This document shows positions 1 to 5,226 of a stretch of DNA of 6,961 nt, in pieces (position 1 is the first letter of the stretch; the number at the start of each line of letters is the position of its first letter). The stretch spans positions 1 to 6,961 of the forward strand of contig JBJEDU010000022.1 of the NCBI GenBank assembly GCA_051872395.1. Reading direction: 5' to 3'. This stretch comes from JBJEDU01 sp051872395. Lineage in GTDB: Bacteria; Bacillota_I; Bacilli_A; RFN20; CAG-826. A program made the translations under genes and the position numbers. Below the pieces are notes generated by a model, which was not told where the DNA came from, did no database searches, and saw only the letters and a program-made list of their open reading frames with translations.

Positions 1-642
1 TAATGTCGAAATATTCTTTTGTGACATTAATAAATTATTAAATGCTTCTTTAGTGAAAATAAATGTATCCAAAGAAACGGTCGCATATTTATCTTTTCCA
101 GAATTTAAAGAAGTAGATTTTACCGTCCCAGTTCTTGGATCTAAATTTAATAAAGTACAATTCAAAAACTCCTTATCGGCTTTATCACTATTGTGATAGA
201 CGATAGTTATATCGTTTTTGTTTTCAATATGCGACTCAATAATTGGTCTAAAATCAATTGAGGCAAGAAAATGTGCAGGAGCGATAACGATATATTCAAC
301 ATCATAATTTTCAAGTTGAAGTCGAGAAGCAAGAATATTTGAAATATCGGTATTAAAAAGTTCGTTAGAACAACTTTCGTTATAGATAATTTTTTGAAAT
401 CCAGTCTTCGTGTTATTAACCCAAATTTGGCCAGATTGAACATGGCTAGAAATCGCGTAATAATGATTTTTCACTAAAATAGCGACTTTATCAATACCTG
501 AATTAGAAAAATTGGATAAGGTAAAATCCATTAGCCCATATCTTCCTAAGAAAGTCACTGCCGCTAAAGGACGAGAATCTGTTAATTTTCCTAACGAAGG
601 AGAATTATGTAAATCACAAATACCTAAAACATTTTTAAACAT
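1..642 (-). CDS. glgD: GlgD, regulatory/non-catalytic subunit of ADP-glucose pyrophosphorylase (3' end cut by window edge)
   Basis: The reading frame is open from an ATG at 642 to base 1 (214 codons), so the C-terminal part lies outside the window. The N-terminus follows the GlgD pattern: residues 24-44 resemble the sugar-nucleotide transferase stretch RPxAxxxFxxRYxLxDFTLSN, and NSGI is at 47-50. The catalytic features of GlgC are gone. The glycine-rich AGGxGTRL loop is replaced by CDLHNSPSLG (9-18), and the metal-binding Asp of the GDH motif is replaced by Ala (APAH at 121-124). In Bacillota, GlgD pairs with GlgC in a heterotetramer and tunes activity and allosteric control of ADP-glucose synthesis for glycogen; this is family knowledge. 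It lies 17 nt downstream of glgC with its own AAAGAGGA ribosome binding site (658-651, 8 nt spacing). An ATG at 647-645 is in another frame. Full-length GlgD is usually about 370 residues. Confidence 0.93.
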   Translation of the reverse strand, partial: MFKNVLGICDLHNSPSLGKLTDSRPLAAVTFLGRYGLMDFTLSNFSNSGIDKVAILVKNHYYAISSHVQSGQIWVNNTKTGFQKIIYNESCSNELFNTDISNILASRLQLENYDVEYIVIAPAHFLASIDFRPIIESHIENKNDITIVYHNSDKADKEFLNCTLLNLDPRTGTVKSTSLNSGKDKYATVSLDTFIFTKEAFNNLLMSQKNISTL

Positions 643-659
643 AACATTAATCCTCTTTC

Positions 660-709
660 TTATTTCGCTATCAAGACAATTTTATCGCTATCAAGATTTA
701 TTTCGCTAT
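660..709. repeat. Cluster of short direct repeats at the glgC stop codon
   Basis: TCGCTATCAAGA occurs at 665-676 and 685-696, and TTATTTCGCTAT at 660-671 and 698-709, so the core TCGCTAT appears three times in 50 bases. The offsets (20 and 38) are not multiples of three, so the copies encode different residues of the GlgC tail and one contains its stop codon. Confidence 0.75.
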
Positions 710-1778
710 TATCTTCAATAACTGCTCCAGGAGCGATAATCGCATTATTAACTTTCGCATTTTTCCCAATATATGCGTTAGCCATAATAACACATCTTTT
801 ACAAACCGCGCCCATTTCAACGAATACTTCGTTGCTTATAACACAGCTATCAACTTTTCCTAAAATAATCGCGCCTTGATTAGCAATGGAATTAATGATT
901 GAACCTTTTTCTCCAACATATTGAGGAACTGAATAAGTATCTTTAGTATATATTCTGGTAGAAAAATCACGGTCATATAAACCAAACGAGGTGTTATTAG
1001 AAAGGATATCCATATTAGCCTCATGCAAAGAAGAAAGAGTACCAACATCTCTCCAATAACCTTTAAATCTATATGCTTGAAGTTTCATTTTCTTTCTGAG
1101 CATATTTGGAATAATATTTTTACCAAAATCGTGATCAGATGATTCATCTTTCATATCAGAGAGAAGCAATTTCTTTAAAACTTTCCACTTAAATATATAA
1201 ATACCCATCGACGCTAAATTGGATTTAGGATTTTTAGGTTTTTCTTGGAATTCGATAATTCTATCAGTTTCATCGACAGCCATAATGCCAAATCTCGAAG
1301 CTTCTTTTTTGTCGACTTCAATAACGGAAATAGTCACATCAGCATCAACTTCTTTATGAAGTTCAAACATATCATTATATTTACATTTGTAAATATGATC
1401 ACCTGATAAAATCAAAACATTTTCTGGATTTTGAGAATCAATCCATTCAATATTTTGGGTTAGAGCGTCCGCGGTACCTTTGTACCAATTAGCCCCTTCT
1501 TCTGTTTGACGAGGAGCTAATGTTGTCATTAAACAGTGAACACCATTTAAACCCCATTTTTCACCATTGCCGATGTAAGAATCTAAAATTGTCGATTCGT
1601 ATTGTGTTAATACACCTACAGTATTAATACCTGAATTTGCACAGTTGCTCAAAGGAAAATCGATGATTCGATATTTCGCAGCAAAACTAACTGCAGGTTT
1701 TGCAATTTTTTTGGTCAATTGTTCAAGACGAGTGCCTTTTCCACCGGCAAGAACAACAGCGATGATATCCTTATTCAT
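660..1778 (-). CDS. glgC: GlgC, catalytic glucose-1-phosphate adenylyltransferase
   Basis: This cytosolic enzyme makes ADP-glucose and pyrophosphate from ATP and glucose-1-phosphate, the committed step of bacterial glycogen synthesis. The 372-residue protein has the nucleotide-binding loop AGGKGTRL (11-18), KPAV (27-30), YRIIDFPLSNCANSGI (36-51), WYKGTADA (98-105), the metal-binding Asp127 in SGDH, the EKP lysine (K180) that should contact glucose-1-phosphate, and YWRDVGT (241-247). From about 290 a hexapeptide-repeat, left-handed beta-helix tail follows, as usual in GlgC. Two substitutions are visible in conserved positions: the usual PFGGKYRIIDF reads SFAAKYRIIDF. An ATG two codons upstream (1784) also opens this frame, but GAGG at 1789-1786 would leave only 1 nt to it against 7 nt to the ATG at 1778, so 1778 is preferred. 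It is first in the glgC-glgD operon. The last 17 codons contain short out-of-frame repeats. Confidence 0.96.
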   Translation of the reverse strand: MNKDIIAVVLAGGKGTRLEQLTKKIAKPAVSFAAKYRIIDFPLSNCANSGINTVGVLTQYESTILDSYIGNGEKWGLNGVHCLMTTLAPRQTEEGANWYKGTADALTQNIEWIDSQNPENVLILSGDHIYKCKYNDMFELHKEVDADVTISVIEVDKKEASRFGIMAVDETDRIIEFQEKPKNPKSNLASMGIYIFKWKVLKKLLLSDMKDESSDHDFGKNIIPNMLRKKMKLQAYRFKGYWRDVGTLSSLHEANMDILSNNTSFGLYDRDFSTRIYTKDTYSVPQYVGEKGSIINSIANQGAIILGKVDSCVISNEVFVEMGAVCKRCVIMANAYIGKNAKVNNAIIAPGAVIEDNSEINLDSDKIVLIAK

Positions 1779-1784
1779 TGTCAT

Positions 1785-1790
1785 ACCTCG
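1785..1790 (-). promoter_or_regulatory. Ribosome binding site that decides the glgC start
   Basis: Read on the minus strand the bases are CGAGGT. The GAGG core ends 7 nt before the ATG at 1778 but only 1 nt before the ATG at 1784. A ribosome using this site should therefore start at 1778, making a protein two residues shorter than the longest open frame. Confidence 0.65.
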
Positions 1791-1847
1791 TATTTATTAT
1801 ATAAATAGAATATCAAATTTCTTCATAATTTAATACTACAATCAATC

Positions 1848-1876
1848 AAAATATGATTATTTTTTGTCAGTGTAAA
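1848..1876 (-). promoter_or_regulatory. Candidate sigma-A promoter for glgC-glgD
   Basis: On the minus strand, TTTACA (1876-1871) and TATTTT (1853-1848) are separated by 17 bases, matching the housekeeping consensus TTGACA-N17-TATAAT at 5/6 and 4/6 positions. It would give a 5' leader of roughly 60 nt before glgC. The region is so AT-rich that other pairs are possible (for example TTGATT-N16-TATGAA just downstream), so this is a best guess. Confidence 0.35.
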
Positions 1877-1904
1877 AAAATATCGAAATTATATTAAATA
1901 TAAC

Positions 1905-1933
1905 TTTATATATATCTTGAATTCTAGTAAAAT
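1905..1933 (+). promoter_or_regulatory. Candidate sigma-A promoter for the dCMP deaminase operon
   Basis: TTTATA (1905-1910) and TAAAAT (1928-1933) lie 17 bases apart, about 40 nt before the first gene. The -10 matches 5/6 and the -35 only 4/6. The surrounding sequence is almost all A and T, so the call rests on position and spacing as much as on sequence. Confidence 0.35.
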
Positions 1934-1956
1934 AAATAGAAAAGTTTAACGATATT

Positions 1957-1963
1957 AGGGGGG
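1957..1963 (+). promoter_or_regulatory. Unusual G-run ribosome binding site of the dCMP deaminase gene
   Basis: AGGGGGG ends 8 nt before the ATG at 1972. The spacing is right for a Shine-Dalgarno site, but it is a run of six G rather than the AGGAGG seen before other genes here (3212, 4315, 5894). Pairing with the CCUCC of 16S rRNA would include G-U pairs. A homopolymer G run is also prone to length change. Confidence 0.6.
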
Positions 1964-1971
1964 TCTATAAG

Positions 1972-2439
1972 ATGAATTCAAACATATCTTGGGATGAATA
2001 TTTTATGGGCATCGCTGTTCTTTCTTCACTTAGAAGCAAAGACCCAAATACCAAAGTTGGTGCTTGCATCGTAGATAATAACCATAAAGTTGTTTCTATT
2101 GGTTATAATGGTATGCCTAGAGGCATTGATGAAAGCCAAGTATCTTGGGAAAAAGGCGAAGGATTAAATTCAAAATATTTATATGTCTGTCACGCAGAAT
2201 TCAACGCGATACTCAATACACGTAATGGTTCATATTTAGATGGCTGCACTTTGTATGTCACCCTTTTTCCATGCAATGAATGTTCAAAAGCTATTATTCA
2301 AACCGGAATTAAAGAAGTCGTCTTTGCAGATAATAAATATGAAAATACTACTGAAACTCAAGCGAGCTTGAAAATGTTAAACCTTGCTGGAGTTAAAACT
2401 AGACGTTATATCGGTCGACTTCCTGAAATCAAATATTAA
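1972..2439 (+). CDS. Zinc-dependent deoxycytidylate (dCMP) deaminase
   Basis: The enzyme converts dCMP to dUMP, the substrate of thymidylate synthases, in the cytosol. The 155-residue sequence has the cytidine-deaminase zinc signature: His74-Ala-Glu76 (zinc ligand and catalytic proton shuttle) and Pro100-Cys101-x-x-Cys104 (two zinc ligands). It also has the dCMP-deaminase stretches WDEYFM (7-12), RSKDPNTKVGACIV (21-34) and GYNGMPRG (44-51). As recalled, its wording is closer to the eukaryotic DCTD type than to Bacillus ComEB, which carries an extra Cys/His-rich insertion between GYNG and HAE that is absent here. It is first in a four-gene operon, with folD starting 2 nt after its stop. Its place beside folD and a ThyX-like gene supports a role in making dUMP for dTMP. 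A role in DNA uptake, suggested by the name comEB, is not indicated. Confidence 0.95.
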   Translation: MNSNISWDEYFMGIAVLSSLRSKDPNTKVGACIVDNNHKVVSIGYNGMPRGIDESQVSWEKGEGLNSKYLYVCHAEFNAILNTRNGSYLDGCTLYVTLFPCNECSKAIIQTGIKEVVFADNKYENTTETQASLKMLNLAGVKTRRYIGRLPEIKY

Positions 2440-2441
2440 TT

Positions 2442-3245
2442 ATGGAAATTAAAGAATATATCAAACAAGTCAAAGAAGAGATGAAAAATGAGATTTCATC
2501 TTTAAAAATTAAACCTGTATTGACAATTATTCAAGTCAATGAAGATGAAGCTTCAAAAGCTTACATCAGAGGTAAATTGAAAGACGCTGCAGAAGTAGGT
2601 ATTACTGCGAATCTCTTAAAACTACCTATCGATATTAGCGAAGAAGATTTAATCAAAGAAATCGAAAAGGTTAACGAAGATAATTCGGTTCATGGATTAA
2701 TTGTTCAAATGCCTTTACCAAAACATATCAACGAAGAAAAAATCAAACTCGCTGTATCTTATAAAAAAGATGTTGATGGATTTCATCCATTATCGCATTA
2801 TAAACCTTGCACTCCGCAAGGAATTATTACCTATTTAAAATCGCTCAACGAATCACTTCAAGGTAAAAACGCCTTAGTAATTGGAAGAAGCAATATTGTT
2901 GGAAAACCAATGGCGAAATTATTGCTTAACGAATCATGCAATGTCACTGTTACACATTCAAAAACTTCTAATGAAGATATGAAATTTTATGTGAAACACG
3001 CTGATATAATCGTTATCGCTGTCGGTAAAAAAGAATATCTCGATGATACTTATGAATATAATCCCAACGCAATTATTGTTGACGTTGGAATAAATCGAGT
3101 TGATGGAAAATTATATGGAGATTGTATGAAAGATCTTCCAGTTAGAATTCAAACTCCAGTACCTGGAGGAGTCGGTTTATTAACTCGAATTACTCTTTTA
3201 AAAAATTTAATGGAGGCCTACTATAATGGAATTTCAAATAATTAA
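2442..3245 (+). CDS. folD: FolD, bifunctional methylenetetrahydrofolate dehydrogenase / methenyl-THF cyclohydrolase (compact form)
   Basis: FolD interconverts 5,10-methylene-, methenyl- and 10-formyl-tetrahydrofolate using NAD(P), linking the formyl pool (purines, formyl-Met) to the methylene pool (dTMP). The active-site Tyr41 and Lys45 (AYIRGK), Gln89 (VQMPLP) and Asp112 (KDVDGFHP) are present, followed by CTPQGI (123-128), the nucleotide-binding loop GRSNIVGKP (148-156) and TPVPGGVG (238-245). At 267 residues it is short for the family (about 280-300). The N-terminus starts almost directly at the first helix, and about nine residues are missing between DGFHP and PCTP. The usual PMT after PGGVG is LLT. 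The start is secure because an in-frame TGA lies at 2424. No clear Shine-Dalgarno precedes it, so translation is probably coupled to the dCMP deaminase stop 2 nt upstream. The 3' end overlaps the next gene by 20 nt. Confidence 0.95.
   Translation: MEIKEYIKQVKEEMKNEISSLKIKPVLTIIQVNEDEASKAYIRGKLKDAAEVGITANLLKLPIDISEEDLIKEIEKVNEDNSVHGLIVQMPLPKHINEEKIKLAVSYKKDVDGFHPLSHYKPCTPQGIITYLKSLNESLQGKNALVIGRSNIVGKPMAKLLLNESCNVTVTHSKTSNEDMKFYVKHADIIVIAVGKKEYLDDTYEYNPNAIIVDVGINRVDGKLYGDCMKDLPVRIQTPVPGGVGLLTRITLLKNLMEAYYNGISNN
3212..3216 (+). promoter_or_regulatory. Ribosome binding site of the ThyX-like gene, inside the folD 3' end
   Basis: GGAGG lies 9 nt before the ATG at 3226 and within the last codons of folD. 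It supports that ATG as the real start even though it overlaps folD by 20 nt. Confidence 0.75.
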
Positions 3246-3819
3246 CACTGAAGTATTTGGTTTAGATAAATCTCTCAAAGCCAGTGGAAATCCAATGAGA
3301 ACAAAATTTGATAGATATCCGGTAAGTGAAAAAGACTGGAATCGATCAATGAAATTAGGAAGTGCAAGAAACGGACAAGGACATGATAACTTTTTAAAAG
3401 GAATCATCGTTCAAATGGATTTAATTGCTCCACTATATTATTGGAAACAAGCACAAAGATATCACTGGTTTGATTTTGTTTCATCACAATCAACGATGCA
3501 CTGTTTATTAAAATTCGATGTCGAATCACAATGTGTCAGCGATACCAATAAAGAAGTCATCGCTATTTGTAAAAAACTAGTCAATGAATATTTACAAATG
3601 GATGGAAATGATCCAAACAAAGTTAATAAATGGAGAGAATTAGTGGCGAGTTTACCATGCGGATTTTGTCTAGGTGCTACGATGACCACAAATTATCAAC
3701 AATTAAAAACTATGTATCTTCAAAGAAGATATCATAAATTAAAAGAATGGCACGTTTTCTGTGATTGGTGCTTATCTTTACCACATTTTGTTGAACTTAC
3801 TGGAGTGGATAAACTCTAA
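3226..3819 (+). CDS. Divergent ThyX-like protein, putative flavin-dependent thymidylate synthase or relative
   Basis: I do not recognise a named gene, but a by-eye comparison with Thermotoga maritima ThyX from memory aligns two blocks with almost no gaps. Block 1 (52-92): Gly52-His53, Ala68-Pro69, Gln75 and Arg78 match positions of the FAD/dUMP site, and SSQS (86-89) falls one residue off the catalytic-serine region. Block 2 (143-167): Leu143-Pro144, Thr154, Asn156, Leu160 and Arg167 match with identical spacing; they correspond to ThyX L150-P151, T161, N163, L167 and R174. The canonical RHRxxS motif is not kept: it reads RYHWFDFVS, and ThyX R147 falls on Val140. The length of 197 is a little below the usual 220-250. 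No signal peptide or membrane segment is seen. Sitting after dCMP deaminase and folD, it is well placed to methylate dUMP using methylene-THF and a reduced flavin, but another pyrimidine substrate is possible. Similar proteins may occur in phages. Fold assignment is fairly sure, activity is not. Confidence 0.7.
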   Translation: MEFQIINTEVFGLDKSLKASGNPMRTKFDRYPVSEKDWNRSMKLGSARNGQGHDNFLKGIIVQMDLIAPLYYWKQAQRYHWFDFVSSQSTMHCLLKFDVESQCVSDTNKEVIAICKKLVNEYLQMDGNDPNKVNKWRELVASLPCGFCLGATMTTNYQQLKTMYLQRRYHKLKEWHVFCDWCLSLPHFVELTGVDKL

Positions 3820-4268
3820 TGAAATTATATCCAGCAAAGAAAAATATCATCCTTGCGATGATTGGAGCGATTGGCTTTGTTGGAGTCATGATATTTTTAA
3901 TATTTTTTAAGTTGTTTATTACTTGGCCATGGGACTTTAAACAACCACTCATCATCGCAGTATGGCTCATTTCAGGAATAATTTTTACTATCTTTTCAAT
4001 TAAAGGAACTCACTATTTAGTGACTAAAAAATATCTCCAAGTTACAAGAGGAAAGAAAGAATATATCTATTTTTATTCGGATATTATCTACATCGATAAA
4101 GAATATTCTGAAAAGAAAAAATGTATTTGTTTTGTTACTAACAAAGGTCATGTCCGATATGTCAATTTTGACAAAGAAGGTATCGTCTATAAAACGATGA
4201 TTGAAGGAGTAAAAAATCTAATTTCCAAAGAAGAAGTTAAAGAGAAATTTCCAAAGATAAAATTTTAA
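3819..4268 (+). CDS. Small membrane protein: two transmembrane helices plus PH-like C-terminal domain, function unknown
   Basis: The 149-residue protein has two hydrophobic helices (about 9-33 and 42-62) with a short loop containing TWPWDFKQ. A soluble, strand-rich tail (about 65-149) follows. The tail begins YLVTKKYLQVTRGKKEY and alternates charged and hydrophobic residues up to a final helix (about 124-136). This pattern (a sequence like yxxTxxxLxixxG after a two-helix anchor) resembles bacterial PH-domain membrane proteins, but no conserved catalytic motif is visible and the assignment is by pattern only. The ATG shares its A with the TAA of the ThyX-like gene (TAATG), so translation is probably coupled. 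A GGAG 13 nt upstream is a weak ribosome site. It is the last gene of the dCMP deaminase operon. Nothing in it suggests a nucleotide-metabolism role, and co-transcription may be incidental. Confidence 0.75.
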   Translation: MKLYPAKKNIILAMIGAIGFVGVMIFLIFFKLFITWPWDFKQPLIIAVWLISGIIFTIFSIKGTHYLVTKKYLQVTRGKKEYIYFYSDIIYIDKEYSEKKKCICFVTNKGHVRYVNFDKEGIVYKTMIEGVKNLISKEEVKEKFPKIKF

Positions 4269-4298
4269 TTGAAATGTATATGTTTTATATGGTAAAAT
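4269..4298 (+). promoter_or_regulatory. Promoter of rpmB with extended -10
   Basis: TTGAAA (4269-4274) and TAAAAT (4293-4298) are 18 bases apart, and TGG directly before the -10 gives the extended TGn element. It begins right after the stop of the preceding gene and would start transcription about 25 nt before the rpmB ATG. This is the best promoter match in the window. Since no terminator separates the genes, some rpmB mRNA may also come from the upstream operon. Confidence 0.65.
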
Positions 4299-4329
4299 CA
4301 CAAAGCAATTAAGTAAGGAGGCTTAAGAT

Positions 4330-4512
4330 ATGTCAAGAGTATGCCCATTAACTGGAAAAGGACCCGTCAGCGGTAATAATCGCTCCCACTCTTTAAGAGC
4401 GACAAGACGTAAATGGAATTGTAATTTACAAACTTACACCATTGTTGTCGATGGCAAACCAGTGCGAGTTCGTATGTCGACCCGCGCTTATCGCAGTCTC
4501 TCCAAACAATAA
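4330..4512 (+). CDS. rpmB: 50S ribosomal protein bL28
   Basis: The 60-residue basic protein begins MSRVCPLTGKGPVSGNNRSH, with LRATRRKWNCNLQ following, and ends in the VRVRMSTRAYRSL region. These are the standard blocks of bL28, a component of the large ribosomal subunit, and the length is normal (about 60-78). The ribosome binding site AAGGAGG (4315-4321) lies 8 nt upstream. Only single cysteines (Cys5 and Cys31) are present rather than two CxxC pairs, so it is not the zinc-binding C+ form. The gene is transcribed alone or with the operon before it and ends at the hairpin at 4536. In Bacillus, rpmB also lies near the prkC-rsgA-rpe cluster, matching the neighbours here. Confidence 0.96.
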   Translation: MSRVCPLTGKGPVSGNNRSHSLRATRRKWNCNLQTYTIVVDGKPVRVRMSTRAYRSLSKQ

Positions 4513-4535
4513 TTATTGTTTATCTAGTATTTATG

Positions 4536-4564
4536 AAAAAATCCTCAATTAATGAGGATTTTTT
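4536..4564. terminator. Bidirectional intrinsic terminator between convergent genes
   Basis: Six A, then TCCTCA, a 5-base loop (ATTAA), TGAGGA and six T form a perfect 12-bp hairpin. On the plus strand it ends in a T run after rpmB. On the minus strand the A run becomes a T run after the membrane protein gene ending at 4567. One element can therefore stop both convergent transcripts. Confidence 0.85.
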
Positions 4565-4566
4565 CT

Positions 4567-5226
4567 TTATAAACTCACGTAAATCAAAGTTAATATAAAA
4601 GGCGAAAAATAAATAATAAAGAAGCTAAGCCACTCAAAAAATGCTAGAAGAATGTATTTGCTTCTTATTTTGGTAATTGTTCCATCTTCATTTTGTTTAT
4701 CTTCCATTTTTTCTAATTTATGGAAAGATAACACCATAATTGCAATAAAAGAAAATAAGGCGATAATGGAAGTGATAATCCCAATAATTAATAAAAGAAT
4801 ATTTTCTTCATTTTGATATAAAGAAAATAGACCGACTGATAAAGATAAAAACGCTAAAAAGGAAAACGAAAACAAAAATGAAGAAATCGCTAAATGTTCT
4901 TTAAGTTTGCTTAAAGGAACAAAAGATAAAAGATTAATAAAAATTAAAATTAATATTAAAGCGATCGAGGAAAATAAAAAATATCCATTCTTATCAAAAT
5001 GATAAAATCCAATAATTAAAGGAATATATAGTAAAGAAGATAAAATCAAAAATAAATTTGGAATAATATTTTCTTTATATCCATTATCATTAAATTCGAA
5101 AGGAAAATGATTTCTTATATCATAAGGATATTGATATTTTTTATTAAAAATAATTTTTGAAGAAAAATAAAAAGAAATAAATAAAATAGGCACTAACGCG
5201 GACAAAGAAATATATAACGCAATCAT
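4567..5226 (-). CDS. Six-helix integral membrane protein of unknown function
   Basis: I do not recognise this 219-residue protein. It has six hydrophobic stretches at about 2-22, 54-74, 81-105, 110-137, 142-168 and 190-216. Positively charged residues cluster in the loops at 23-53, 105-110 and 169-190, which by the positive-inside rule would face the cytoplasm, with both ends outside. The longest loops carry YPYDIRNHFPFEF (33-45) and the acidic-basic stretch KMEDKQNEDGTITKIRSK (173-190). No transporter, protease or channel signature is evident. The ATG overlaps the rpe stop as ATGA (4 nt), so it is translationally coupled as the last gene of the kinase-rsgA-rpe operon. In Bacillus, the genes after rpe (yloS, thiN) encode thiamine pyrophosphokinase and another small protein; this protein is not similar to ThiN. 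Confidence 0.8.
   Translation of the reverse strand: MIALYISLSALVPILFISFYFSSKIIFNKKYQYPYDIRNHFPFEFNDNGYKENIIPNLFLILSSLLYIPLIIGFYHFDKNGYFLFSSIALILILIFINLLSFVPLSKLKEHLAISSFLFSFSFLAFLSLSVGLFSLYQNEENILLLIIGIITSIIALFSFIAIMVLSFHKLEKMEDKQNEDGTITKIRSKYILLAFFEWLSFFIIYFSPFILTLIYVSL

Noticed and set aside
207..443. Minus-strand open frame of 78 codons
   Set aside because: It lies inside glgD in another frame, and its hydrophobic translation is the usual by-product of AT-rich DNA. GlgD covers the stretch with clear family similarity.
512..721. Plus-strand open frame across the glgD start and glgC end
   Set aside because: It is antisense to both genes, has no ribosome site, and resembles no protein.
1645..1833. 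Plus-strand open frame opposite the glgC 5' end
   Set aside because: It is a shadow of the strongly conserved GlgC N-terminus and has no promoter or ribosome site.
1844..1858. Inverted repeat AATCA-AAATA-TGATT overlapping the candidate glgC -10 box, a possible operator
   Set aside because: The arms are only 5 bp in a very AT-rich spacer, which is expected by chance. No regulator is suggested.
1916..1927. Imperfect palindrome CTTGAATTCTAG upstream of the dCMP deaminase gene
   Set aside because: It is 12 bp with one mismatched pair around an EcoRI-like centre, too weak to call an operator.
1785..1971. Riboswitch or small RNA in the divergent intergenic region
   Set aside because: The 187 bases are almost entirely A/T with no GC-paired stems or terminator hairpin; only promoter-like sequences and ribosome sites can be supported.
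3462..3689. Minus-strand open frame opposite the ThyX-like gene
   Set aside because: It is antisense to a gene with a good ribosome site and operon context, and its translation shows no recognisable features.
5223..5225. TGA read as tryptophan (mycoplasma code)
   Set aside because: TGA cleanly ends rpe at the family length, an in-frame TGA precedes folD, and all conserved tryptophans are TGG, so the standard code applies.
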